Positions 23,414 to 32,113 of a stretch of DNA of 36,128 bases are shown one piece after another. A model generated the notes under the pieces. That model had not been told where the DNA came from. It made no database searches and saw nothing but the letters and a program-made list of their open reading frames with translations. Both the position numbers and the translations under genes were made by a program. The stretch comes from Bacteroidota bacterium (GTDB taxonomy: Bacteria > Bacteroidota > Bacteroidia > Bacteroidales > FEN-979). Positions within the stretch are counted from its first letter, which is position 1, and every line of letters begins with the position of its first letter. The DNA is taken from the NCBI GenBank assembly GCA_026391715.1, contig JAPLDO010000157.1, positions 1-36,128 on the forward strand. Direction: 5' to 3'.

Positions 23414-25918
23414 TTAAGGATGCCAAATCACAATCTTTTTCAAAACCACCGATTGGTCGCGAACCACCCTGAGAAAAGAAATTCCATTGCGAATCATTGA
23501 GAAATCAACCTTTTGACGGTAATTATCGCTGTCAATAGCGTATCGAACCAAAGCGTCGCCATCAATTGATATCAACTCCCAATATCCACTGCGAAAACCA
23601 TTAACGCTGATGACGGCATCGTTAGCAACGGGATTTGGATAAACCAAAACGGAATGTTCGTCAGCATTAATTATCACGCCGGTACAATCATCATAAGTTA
23701 CATTGATGGAATCAAAACCCGTACATCCATTCTGACCAGTCACTCTCACCCAATATTCCTGCGTTCCATAGCCAACGCCTGTTGAATCAACCACGATGGT
23801 TTCGGTCGTTTCGCCGGTTGACCAAAGGTAGGCTGCTCCAGGATTGTCGGCATGAAGCTGAAGGTTTTCATTATCGCAGATTGTTGTGTCATTTCCCAGT
23901 AAAACCACTGGCGACTGGATTACTGAGATAAATCCGGCTTTTGTTTTTGAAAGAGATGAAACGCCATTCGAAATTGTCAGAGAAACCGGGTAAACGCCTT
24001 GAGTTTGATAAACTATACCCGTCGGGTTTTGCAGGTTCGATGTTGATGGAAATCCGCCGGGGAAAGACCAACTCCAGGAAACGGGATTACCGGTTGACTC
24101 ATCTGTGAAATTAACGCCGGTTTGTGAACATGGATTTTGATTACTGACCGTGAAATTGACTTTCAGCGGAGGCGTAATCATTGCAATTGCATCAAGATTG
24201 AAGCCGGCTCCTGTACCTGATACCGACCCTGATCCATTGTCTTTAACCTGAAGATACCGGATTTTGCCGAGTAGTGAAGGTCCAATGTCAAATGTTGTGG
24301 ATCCGCTACCTGTGCCAATGGTGGTAAAGGGACCATCCTGAGAGTTGCCGCCTGAAACCGTGAAGTTCTTTGTTTGTGTGCCTGCCTGGAACACCTTAAA
24401 ATCAACGCCGGGTCCATCGTATATTGTATCTCCCATATCGAGGATAACCCAGCCATTTCTACCGAGCGAATAGGGAACGTTATCGGGTCTGCCAATGCAT
24501 CCTGGCGTATAACCCTCGTCGCCGAAATTGTTTCCGGGAATCCGGCAGCTCATCATTTTATAAGCGTACCAACCAGTATCTGGAAAAAGCTGAAAATCGG
24601 TTTGAATTGTTCCCTGAGAAGGAACAGTAACGCCGGTTATAGTCTTTGATTTATATCCGTTGGCGGTGACTTTTATGGAATAGGTTCCCGGCAGAATATA
24701 TTTATGATAATCGCCAACAACCGGATCGGTATAAACCGGGTAGTAATTGCTAACCCAAACATTCGCGGCAACCGGTTCGCCAGTTACCGAATCGGTAATC
24801 ATCCCCGAAACGCCCCAGCCACAGCGTTTGATTATTTCGAGCATTGCCGGTTTATTGGCATTATAGTAATAAGTGATTTGGGAAGATGGAGGTTGTTTGT
24901 CGAGTGAAATCTCAATTGACCATCCGACATTTCCAAGGCTGCCATATTGAAAATCCTTGGTACTCCCGTTTATTGCATACATTATATTGTAACCCTGTCC
25001 GTACTGCATCCCGCCGGGATAACCTGAAGTTGATGAATAAATTCCGGCGAGTTGGTTGAGATGCTGAAAATCGCGCGGATTATTGGCGCGGTAACTCCAG
25101 GGAAATGAAATGATTTCTGTGCCGCTGTGATAATTTGTGTAGACTGCAAACTGGTTATCGAGGATGCCATTGCGAAGGGCTTTTGTTTCAACCTGCGAAA
25201 AAGCAGATGGGCTGAAACCTTCGCCATCCCACATGTAGCCATTGTCGCGGTTGCAGTCGACGCCGTTGTTGTTGTATCGCGACATTGAAGCGCGACCGTC
25301 GGGATTTACCATCAGGTAAAGCCATATTTCACGGTTATTAACCAGATCGGCTATAGTAGGGTCGGAACCGTAACCGAGACAAAGATCTCTTGCAAACATG
25401 ATTACATTCTGTGAACCTCCAACTTCATCGCCGTGGATTCCGCCGTCGAACATGATTTCTGGTTCCGGTTCATCGGTATTTACATTGTCGCTGATTTTCA
25501 AAGCGGCAAGTTGCCGTCCTCCCATTGATGTACCCCAAATCTCTTTTTTGCAGATGCCGGGGAAATTTGCGACAAGGCTGTCGGCAATTGCAATGATCTG
25601 TTCATAAGTATAATAACCTGACGGAACAAGCGGGTTATCCCAGAAGCGCTCATAATGTTTGTTCAGGTCGGCAATAGTAATTTCATACTTCAGGTTGGTT
25701 TTTTTAAGTTGTTCCAACTCTTGCGGAACAAGGTATGCCCTGAAAATGGTTGCATCGGTTGAGGCTGGTTCCATATTAATGGTTAGCCCGGTTAATGTGT
25801 GGAAATCTTGTTCATTACTGATAAAAACCTTCGCTTCCATTTCATTCTGACGCCAGCCTTGCGACCAGGTTGTTACAAATATCAACGAACAGACTAATGT
25901 CCAGACTATTTTTTTCAT
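23414..25918 (-). CDS. Secreted M14 zinc carboxypeptidase with PKD and T9SS sorting domains
   Basis: The 834-residue protein has a signal peptide (MKKIVWTLVCSLIFVTTWSQ) and a prodomain-like region to about 95. The M14 catalytic domain follows: GGIHGDEVGG gives zinc ligands His162 and Glu165, DCNRDNGYMW holds the substrate-binding Asn-Arg pair, NYHSGTEI gives His264, and WSIEIS gives catalytic Glu336. Next come a carboxypeptidase-regulatory-like domain (about 370-440), a discoidin-like region, a PKD domain (about 595-680), an Ig-like segment and a T9SS-like C-terminus (VLVYPNPVANDAVI onward). It should cleave C-terminal residues of peptides outside the cell. ATG 25918 replaces a TTG two codons upstream. 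The final domain ends KKIVIWHP, slightly unlike the other two cargo proteins. Confidence 0.92.
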   Translation of the reverse strand: MKKIVWTLVCSLIFVTTWSQGWRQNEMEAKVFISNEQDFHTLTGLTINMEPASTDATIFRAYLVPQELEQLKKTNLKYEITIADLNKHYERFWDNPLVPSGYYTYEQIIAIADSLVANFPGICKKEIWGTSMGGRQLAALKISDNVNTDEPEPEIMFDGGIHGDEVGGSQNVIMFARDLCLGYGSDPTIADLVNNREIWLYLMVNPDGRASMSRYNNNGVDCNRDNGYMWDGEGFSPSAFSQVETKALRNGILDNQFAVYTNYHSGTEIISFPWSYRANNPRDFQHLNQLAGIYSSTSGYPGGMQYGQGYNIMYAINGSTKDFQYGSLGNVGWSIEISLDKQPPSSQITYYYNANKPAMLEIIKRCGWGVSGMITDSVTGEPVAANVWVSNYYPVYTDPVVGDYHKYILPGTYSIKVTANGYKSKTITGVTVPSQGTIQTDFQLFPDTGWYAYKMMSCRIPGNNFGDEGYTPGCIGRPDNVPYSLGRNGWVILDMGDTIYDGPGVDFKVFQAGTQTKNFTVSGGNSQDGPFTTIGTGSGSTTFDIGPSLLGKIRYLQVKDNGSGSVSGTGAGFNLDAIAMITPPLKVNFTVSNQNPCSQTGVNFTDESTGNPVSWSWSFPGGFPSTSNLQNPTGIVYQTQGVYPVSLTISNGVSSLSKTKAGFISVIQSPVVLLGNDTTICDNENLQLHADNPGAAYLWSTGETTETIVVDSTGVGYGTQEYWVRVTGQNGCTGFDSINVTYDDCTGVIINADEHSVLVYPNPVANDAVISVNGFRSGYWELISIDGDALVRYAIDSDNYRQKVDFSMIRNGISFLRVVRDQSVVLKKIVIWHP

Positions 25919-25996
25919 TTTCAAATTGGTTTCATTGTGAGTGAAATTTATAATTGATAGCGCTTTAGCAACGTTTTCGGTTGGATGCTTAATCTT

Positions 25997-27358
25997 TTAC
26001 GTTCTATTCATCACTTGCAACATGCGTGGTTTCTTCCACATCCCACGGGTAAAATCAGGAAACTTCAGTGTTTTCCCCTGTTTTGCAATAGAACGTTCGC
26101 TGAGCATGCGAACAGCGCTCATTGCGGCGGCGTCATAAACATCCATATCTGGTTCTATGCCTTTAAGGAGTGCATTTATCAACCGGAAATCTTCAATGAA
26201 ATCCATACCGCCATGACCGGCTCCTTTGCTTGCATCTTCAAGTTCTGTCCACACGGGATGCTGATACTTTAGCAGGTAATCATTCAGCGGTTCCCATTTG
26301 TCATTGGTTTTGCTTATCCCTTCGATATAAATCTTCGGATCAGGATACTTGCGCACAATACCATGAGTTCCCTGAACAAGTATATCTCGGCTGTAAGGGC
26401 GCGGCAAACTGGTATCGTGAGTTACAACAATGGTTTCTCCATTCATAGTCTTAATCAGTGTTGTAACTACATCGCTTAAAGTATATTTTTCCTGTGCCTG
26501 CGAACTATCGGCGCCAAACTTTGAAACAGCATATTCATGCAACCCACGTGTTTTAGAACCAAAGGAAACAATGCAATCAAAATAGTTACCGCGGTTGATA
26601 TCCATACATTGCATAACGGGACCAAGTCCGTGGGTAGGGTATAGGTCGCCGTTGTTTGTCATGGAAAAATCACGTCTCCAAAGTCCTTCCCCGTTCATAT
26701 CATGTTTTACAGCCCTCAAATCGTGCAGGTATCCGCACTCGGCGTGAACCATTTCGCCAAACAGACCTTTTTTAACCATGTTAAGGATCATCATCTCAAC
26801 TTTGTCGTAGTTGCAGTTTTCCATCATCACACAGTATTTTCCAGTCTTTTCCGACGTTTCCACAAGTTCCCAGCACTCGTCGAGAGAAATAGCTGCAGGC
26901 ACTTCAGTAGCGGCATGTTTCCCGTTGTTCATTGCAGCGAGACATATCGGAACGTGCCATTGCCAGGGAGTTGCCGTATAAATCAGGTCAATGTCATTGG
27001 CGGCGCATAATCGCTGCCAGTCAAATTCATTTTTCGAATAACCTTCGGGGCGATTGAAACCAGCTTTTTCAACCATATCCTGGGCTTCCTTTACCCGACT
27101 TTCCACAATATCGCAAACAGCGACTATTTGCGCTCCATCAATCTTCAGGAGGTTTTCCACATGCGCCATCCCCATCCCTCCAACGCCAACGAATCCTATT
27201 CGCACTTTATTCAAAGGAGCAGCGGTGGGGATTGGCTGGTACAGGAATGAAGGGCTGCCGTAATTTTCAGCGGCAAGAATATCATCGCCAATAGCAAAGC
27301 CTGCGCCTGCAACAGCAACGGTTCTGATAAAATCGCGGCGGTTCAAATTTCTTTTCAT
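25997..27358 (-). CDS. GH109-type Gfo/Idh/MocA protein (probable alpha-N-acetylgalactosaminidase), Tat-exported
   Basis: The 453-residue protein starts with a twin-arginine signal (NRRDFIRTVAVAGAGFA, Arg7-Arg8), so it is probably folded with its cofactor and then exported. The NAD-binding motif is IGFVGVGGMG (54-63). The central sequence MMENCNYDKVEMMILNMVKK, GYLHDLR and DLYPTHGLGPV carries the hallmarks of glycoside hydrolase family 109, which hydrolyses alpha-N-acetylgalactosaminides through an NAD-dependent oxidation-elimination route. ATG 27358 is chosen because the frame upstream has only a TTG, and the promoter at 27383-27412 fits this start. Other MocA-type dehydrogenases are possible. 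In this neighbourhood many relatives carry murI; none is present here. Confidence 0.82.
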   Translation of the reverse strand: MKRNLNRRDFIRTVAVAGAGFAIGDDILAAENYGSPSFLYQPIPTAAPLNKVRIGFVGVGGMGMAHVENLLKIDGAQIVAVCDIVESRVKEAQDMVEKAGFNRPEGYSKNEFDWQRLCAANDIDLIYTATPWQWHVPICLAAMNNGKHAATEVPAAISLDECWELVETSEKTGKYCVMMENCNYDKVEMMILNMVKKGLFGEMVHAECGYLHDLRAVKHDMNGEGLWRRDFSMTNNGDLYPTHGLGPVMQCMDINRGNYFDCIVSFGSKTRGLHEYAVSKFGADSSQAQEKYTLSDVVTTLIKTMNGETIVVTHDTSLPRPYSRDILVQGTHGIVRKYPDPKIYIEGISKTNDKWEPLNDYLLKYQHPVWTELEDASKGAGHGGMDFIEDFRLINALLKGIEPDMDVYDAAAMSAVRMLSERSIAKQGKTLKFPDFTRGMWKKPRMLQVMNRT

Positions 27359-27382
27359 AGCGCGTTTCAGTTTGAGTTTCGT

Positions 27383-27412
27383 CAAAAATAGTAAAATTTA
27401 TTATGTTACAAA
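27383..27412 (-). promoter_or_regulatory. Promoter of the GH109-type gene
   Basis: On the minus strand TTTG (27409-27412) precedes TATTTTTG (27383-27390) by 18 bases. The leader would be short, and the -7 element lies upstream of ATG 27358, ruling out a longer coding region. Confidence 0.55.
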
Positions 27413-27424
27413 CGGACATAAAAA

Positions 27425-27450
27425 AAAGCCGGTATCTAAACACCGGCTTT
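27425..27450 (-). terminator. Intrinsic terminator after the ompH pair
   Basis: A perfect 9-bp stem, AAAGCCGGT (27425-27433) with ACCGGCTTT (27442-27450), is followed on the minus strand by a T run. It closes the long envelope-biogenesis operon. Confidence 0.9.
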
Positions 27451-27469
27451 CCTTTGTACGTTCAGAAAA

Positions 27470-27988
27470 CTATTGAATTCCAAGTTTTTTCTTAATGACT
27501 GGCATCAAATCTTCTGCCTCATTTTTGTAAAGTACTACATCTTCAATAGCATTTAAAACAAATGTATATTTGCTTTCCTTGGCTACTTCATTGATGGCTG
27601 CTTTGGCTTTTGAAATAAAAGGCGCTACCAGTTCCTGTTGCTTGGTCTGTAAATCAGAGCTGGCTTTTTGCTGGAAAGCATCAATACGACCCTGTAGATC
27701 GGTCAATTCCTTTTCTTTGGTCTGTTTGATCAAATCCGACATACTTGATGACTGGGACTGATAATCCTGATACTTGTTTTCAAACTCAGCTTTCATAGCG
27801 TCCATTTGATCGGTGAGGGCTTTCTGATAACTCTGCAGTTTAATCTTTACCGAATCAATGCCTGGCATTGCGGCAAGAAGGGTATTAAAATCAATGTATC
27901 CGATTTTGACCGGATTTTGTGCCTGAGATGCAAAAGAGCAACCGGCTAACAGGGTAATAATGGCAAACAATCTAACTAACTTTCTCAT
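27470..27988 (-). CDS. OmpH/Skp-family periplasmic chaperone (second copy)
   Basis: The 172-residue protein is a Skp/OmpH-type chaperone that holds unfolded outer-membrane proteins in the periplasm. After the signal, KIGYIDFNTLLAAMPGIDSV starts the small beta-body, and residues about 45-125 form a Gln/Lys/Glu-rich coiled coil (QKALTDQMDAMKAEFENKYQ). The end returns to the body with YTFVLNAIEDVVLY. The signal contains LLAGCSF, which could be a lipobox (Cys17), although cleavage after SQAQ is equally possible. ATG 27988 is preferred to a TTG two codons upstream. It lies 58 bases after the first copy; a TACTTTTG -7-like element at 28028-28035 might allow separate expression. Confidence 0.9.
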   Translation of the reverse strand: MRKLVRLFAIITLLAGCSFASQAQNPVKIGYIDFNTLLAAMPGIDSVKIKLQSYQKALTDQMDAMKAEFENKYQDYQSQSSSMSDLIKQTKEKELTDLQGRIDAFQQKASSDLQTKQQELVAPFISKAKAAINEVAKESKYTFVLNAIEDVVLYKNEAEDLMPVIKKKLGIQ

Positions 27989-28046
27989 TTTCAATATTTA
28001 TATGGTTTATACTACAAAAATGCGTTGCAAAAGTAAGAATTTTTTT

Positions 28047-28664
28047 TTATTTCTTTGGTTCTCTCGTGTCAGAGCCTCCGGCTGCCGCTCCTCCCGATTT
28101 GGGAGCGGTAGTAGAACTTTCGCTGCCTTTACCCTTACCTTTCCTCGAACCCATGTTGGCGCCAAGATTATCGAGTACTTCGTCGCTGATATCATACTTG
28201 GGATTCGAGTACATCATGGTTAAACTACCGCCTTTGTCAAAAACAACCGCGTAATTGTTAGAATTAGCGAGATCCTGAATTGCGTTATAGATTTTTTCCT
28301 GGATAGGCTTAACAAGTTCCTGGCGCTTTTTAAAAAGGTCGCCCTCTTTGCCGAAACGGGTTCGCTGAAGGTTTTTGGCATCCTTTTCCTTATCCACTAT
28401 TTCCTGCTCCTTCTTCTTTTTCAGATCGTCGGGTAAAAGAACAGACTGTGTCTGATAATCTTTATACATTTTATCTACTTCGGCAAATTTTCCCTCAATC
28501 TCTTTTTGCCACTGTACCGACAACTCATCAAGCTGAGCCTGCGCTTCGGCAAATTCAGGTATGTTATCCAGAATATACTGTGTATCAACATAAGCAAATT
28601 TCTGTGCCTGCATCATGACCACCGAAATCATCAGCGCCATAAACGTAAAAATCAGTTTTTTCAT
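28047..28664 (-). CDS. OmpH/Skp-family periplasmic chaperone (first copy)
   Basis: The 205-residue protein starts with a signal peptide (MKKLIFTFMALMISVVMMQA) and continues KFAYVDTQYILDNIPEFAEA, the Skp body, followed by a coiled-coil arm (about 40-130) rich in Lys, Glu and Gln. The body is completed by NNYAVVFDKGGSLTMMYSNP. The last 35 residues are a Gly/Ser/Lys-rich low-complexity tail (GKGKGSESSTTAP onward) absent from the second copy. It escorts barrel proteins to BamA and lies 38 bases downstream of bamA in the same operon. The two copies are clearly diverged, so an old duplication with possible division of labour is likely. Confidence 0.93.
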   Translation of the reverse strand: MKKLIFTFMALMISVVMMQAQKFAYVDTQYILDNIPEFAEAQAQLDELSVQWQKEIEGKFAEVDKMYKDYQTQSVLLPDDLKKKKEQEIVDKEKDAKNLQRTRFGKEGDLFKKRQELVKPIQEKIYNAIQDLANSNNYAVVFDKGGSLTMMYSNPKYDISDEVLDNLGANMGSRKGKGKGSESSTTAPKSGGAAAGGSDTREPKK

Positions 28665-28702
28665 TTTTCCTCGTTTTTAAGAATTTTCACCATTTCGCTT
28701 TT

Positions 28703-31324
28703 TTAATCTAAGGATGAATTAATCGAAAAATGGAACTGTCCTCCGGCAGCTCCCGGCACGTTGGGAACCTGGTCGAGGCCATATCCCCAATCAAGTCCCA
28801 GTAATCCGAACATTGGAAGAAACACCCTCACACCAAAACCAATAGACCGATATACATTAAATGGATTGAAACTGTTCCATTTTAACCAATCGTTTCCTGC
28901 CTCAACAAAACCAAGTCCGTAAATGGTAGCGCTTGGATTCAATGAAATAGGGTATCTCAATTCAAGAGTATATTTCGTATATACCGTCCCTCCAAAAGTA
29001 GTGGGATAACCGGGGGTTAGTGAATTATTGATGTATCCGCGCATCCCAATCAGTTCGCGTCCGTCCATGTTATTATATCCCGAAAGTCCATCGCCGCCGA
29101 GATAGAATCGTTCGAATGGGGTCACTCCCAGACTACTGTTATACGCGCCAAGGAAACCCAGTTGGACGCGGGGAGTCATCACAAGTTTTTCAACCATATT
29201 TATATACCACGCGCCTTTAAATTTTATCTTGTAATATTCAACCCACTTATATCTTTCGCTTGGCTGCATTGTGCTGTAATCAACATTGCCCCTGAAAAGC
29301 GAATAGGGTGGAGTTAACTCAAGATTTAAAGAAAACTCCGAACCGTTTCTTGCAAAAATTGGCGCGTCAACTGAATTACGGGCAAGAGTAACTGAGTAAC
29401 TGAATGAGTTATAAGTGCCATTTCCACCGCCGAAAGAAAAAATTGACGCATAGTTGTAGGTGTTATACCGGTTATAGCTAAAGGTGTGGTATAGCGAAAA
29501 ATAATCATCGGGCCAGCGGAGTTGAGTTCCAAGCCCAACTGTAATTCCGTCAATTTTAAAGTAGGCATAACCCGGATCGTTGCTTGCCAATCCATTGGTA
29601 TATTTTGAATGGAAATATGAAAGACTTAGAGCAAGCGGTCTGCGCCCGCCAAGCCAGGGTTCGGTAAAAGAAAAGCTATAACTGAAATATCCTTGTCCGT
29701 AAGTCTGAAACCGAAGACTTAATTTCTGACCATCTCCAGCCGGGATAGGTCTCCAGGCTTTAAGATTGGTGATATTTCGCAATGAAAAATTATTGAAGGA
29801 TAAACCAACAGTGCCAATAATTCTGCCATAACCCCATCCGCCGGAAAGTTCAACCTGATCGGCGGAAGTTTCAGTAACTTCATAACCGATATCAACCGTG
29901 CCATCCTCAGGATTTGGATTTACATTCGGAGTGAGTTTCTCGGCGTCAAAATATTTCAACTGCGCCAATTGTCGTTGCGATCTGATCAGGCGGTCGCGGC
30001 TGAATAATTGCCCCGGACGGGTATGAACTTCCCTCAAAGCAACATGGTCATTGGTTTTGGTATTCCCCTTTATAGTCACCTTATTTACGGTTGCCTGCTT
30101 ACCTTCATGCATTCTGATTTCCAAATCTATTGAATCCCCTTCAACCCTTGTTTCCACTGGAACCACATCAAAAAATAGATATCCATCATCCATATATAAA
30201 GACCTGATATCGGCGCCATCAGGATTGTAGGTAAGCGCCTTGTCTAATGCAGCGCGATCATAAACATCGCCTTTGGCAACCTTCAGTATCCTGTCCAGAA
30301 ATTTTGATGAATACTTTGTATTCCCAATCCATGCGATGTTCCTGATGAAATATTTGAGACCTTCATCAACCCAGATGTCTAAATTGATGGTGTTGTCAAT
30401 GTTTTTTGAAATTGAATCCCTTAAGATTCGCGCGTCACGATAACCCAGTGAATTGTATTTTTCAATAAGAAGTTGCTTGTCAGCCTGATAATCTTCATCA
30501 ATAAATTTAGACGACTTGAATATCCTGATCCGGATATTATCGCTCACATGATCCGACAATACGTTTCCGATATCAACGAAATCAACTGTTGCCGCTTCCT
30601 TCGCGCTGTTAACCACAACTTTGTCAAAGTCGTTCATCGGATTGAAAACGCTCTTTTCCTTTGTCTTTTTAAAAGATGATAAAATCATTTCCGAACTCAG
30701 GTTCCTGTTGCCATGAATGGCTATGGAGTAAACCTTCACCTTTTCATTTTTATCAATGTTGATATACAGCGTAACATCGTTGGCAGTAGCGCTATCCTTT
30801 TTTGGAATTATATCAACTTCAGCATTGAGAAACCCTTTGTCGTTGTAAAATTTCTGAATGATGTTCCGGGTCTTTATCATCAGGTTATCAGTCACATAAT
30901 CGCCTTTTACTAATCTGATTTTCTGACGGAGGTCGTCGGCATCAGATTTCTTGATCCCATTGAACTGAAATTTTGAAAGTCTGGGGCGTTCTCTGAGTTT
31001 GAAGTCTAAAAAAATCTGATTATCAACAACTTTGATAACAGAAACCTGAATATCTTCGAACAAACCTTGTTCCCAAAGTTTCCTGACTGCTGCGGAAATT
31101 TTATCACCAGGAATTTTCAACTGGTCGCCAACTGTCAACCCCGAAAGCATGATGAGTACATTGCCATCCAGATATTTAACCCCGCTAACTGTAATTCCGC
31201 CCAGGTAATAATCTTTGGGAACATTGTAGTCAACAGAATAGGTATCACCTACGCTTACCTGCGCCGTCAAAGATTGGCTTACAATCAGAAAAAGAAATAA
31301 TATCAACAGGTTGCGAAGTTTCAT
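28703..31324 (-). CDS. bamA: Outer-membrane protein assembly factor BamA
   Basis: BamA (873 residues) is the essential Omp85 insertase for outer-membrane beta-barrels. A signal peptide (about 1-21) is followed by five POTRA repeats (about 35-435; for example GGITVSGVKYLDGNVLI, LSKFQFNGIKKSDADDL, VNKVTIKGNTKTNDHV) and a 16-strand barrel starting near residue 460. The barrel lid-lock motif region appears as GGDGLSGYN, with RGYIN following, and the protein ends GGQFHFSINSSLD, an acceptable C-terminal barrel signal. Length is slightly above E. coli BamA (810). It starts five bases after the uppS stop and is followed by two Skp/OmpH genes, the usual Bacteroidota order. Confidence 0.97.
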   Translation of the reverse strand: MKLRNLLILFLFLIVSQSLTAQVSVGDTYSVDYNVPKDYYLGGITVSGVKYLDGNVLIMLSGLTVGDQLKIPGDKISAAVRKLWEQGLFEDIQVSVIKVVDNQIFLDFKLRERPRLSKFQFNGIKKSDADDLRQKIRLVKGDYVTDNLMIKTRNIIQKFYNDKGFLNAEVDIIPKKDSATANDVTLYINIDKNEKVKVYSIAIHGNRNLSSEMILSSFKKTKEKSVFNPMNDFDKVVVNSAKEAATVDFVDIGNVLSDHVSDNIRIRIFKSSKFIDEDYQADKQLLIEKYNSLGYRDARILRDSISKNIDNTINLDIWVDEGLKYFIRNIAWIGNTKYSSKFLDRILKVAKGDVYDRAALDKALTYNPDGADIRSLYMDDGYLFFDVVPVETRVEGDSIDLEIRMHEGKQATVNKVTIKGNTKTNDHVALREVHTRPGQLFSRDRLIRSQRQLAQLKYFDAEKLTPNVNPNPEDGTVDIGYEVTETSADQVELSGGWGYGRIIGTVGLSFNNFSLRNITNLKAWRPIPAGDGQKLSLRFQTYGQGYFSYSFSFTEPWLGGRRPLALSLSYFHSKYTNGLASNDPGYAYFKIDGITVGLGTQLRWPDDYFSLYHTFSYNRYNTYNYASIFSFGGGNGTYNSFSYSVTLARNSVDAPIFARNGSEFSLNLELTPPYSLFRGNVDYSTMQPSERYKWVEYYKIKFKGAWYINMVEKLVMTPRVQLGFLGAYNSSLGVTPFERFYLGGDGLSGYNNMDGRELIGMRGYINNSLTPGYPTTFGGTVYTKYTLELRYPISLNPSATIYGLGFVEAGNDWLKWNSFNPFNVYRSIGFGVRVFLPMFGLLGLDWGYGLDQVPNVPGAAGGQFHFSINSSLD

Positions 31325-31329
31325 CAGCT

Positions 31330-32097
31330 TTATTTTCGAAATTTTCCATCAAATTCATTAATCTGTTCACTGGTTAATCCAAATCGGCGTTCCCGTTGCT
31401 GATAATCAACAATAGCCCGGTAGAGCTCCTCTTTATTAAAATCGGGCCACAAAGTATTTGTGAAATATAATTCGGCGTAGGCAATTTGCCAAAGTAAAAA
31501 GTTACTGATTCTGTATTCTCCGCTGGTTCTTATAACCAGTTCAGGATCGGGTATTGAATGAGTGGCAAGATGAGCAGTAAATATTGGAATATCAATATCA
31601 TTCGGAGCTAATTCCCGCGTTTCAATTTTGCGGGCAATGGCGCGAACCGCTTCAACAATTTCCCAGCGGGAGCTGTAACTCAGCGCCAGAGTTAGTAAAA
31701 GTCCGGCATTATTTGAAGTTTCTTCAATTGACTTTGAAAGCTCGCGACGACTTTTCGGCGGCAAACTATTCAGATCCCCAATGGCATTCAGCCTGATGTT
31801 GTTTTTCATCAGGGTTTTCATCTCTTTCCGAAGTGAAGTTACCAGAATCCTCATCAAAGCGTCAATTTCGTATTTTGGACGGTTCCAGTTTTCGGTGGAA
31901 AATGCATACAAAGTAAGATATCCGATTCCGAGCTCTGCCGCTGCCTCAACGGTGTTTCTCACGGCGTCAACGCCTTTTTCGTGACCCAGAGTGCGCACAA
32001 AACCACGCTTTTTAGCCCACCTTCCGTTTCCATCCATGATAACGGCAACGTGAACCGGCAATTTCTTTAAATCTATCTGAGCCTTTAAATCGTTCAT
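31330..32097 (-). CDS. uppS: Isoprenyl transferase (undecaprenyl diphosphate synthase)
   Basis: The 255-residue enzyme makes C55 undecaprenyl diphosphate, the lipid carrier for peptidoglycan and surface glycans, by adding isopentenyl units to farnesyl diphosphate. HVAVIMDGNGRWAKKRG contains catalytic Asp22 and the pyrophosphate-binding Gly-Asn-Gly-Arg. LTLYAFSTENWNRP, LALSYSSRWEI, and PDPELVIRTSGEYRISNFLLW are the conserved cis-prenyltransferase blocks. The C-terminus RRFGLTSEQINE is typical of the phylum. It is encoded directly before bamA with a five-base gap, and 16 bases after the DUF6089 gene. Confidence 0.97.
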   Translation of the reverse strand: MNDLKAQIDLKKLPVHVAVIMDGNGRWAKKRGFVRTLGHEKGVDAVRNTVEAAAELGIGYLTLYAFSTENWNRPKYEIDALMRILVTSLRKEMKTLMKNNIRLNAIGDLNSLPPKSRRELSKSIEETSNNAGLLLTLALSYSSRWEIVEAVRAIARKIETRELAPNDIDIPIFTAHLATHSIPDPELVIRTSGEYRISNFLLWQIAYAELYFTNTLWPDFNKEELYRAIVDYQQRERRFGLTSEQINEFDGKFRK

Positions 32098-32113
32098 ACT
32101 TCTTAACCGGAAT

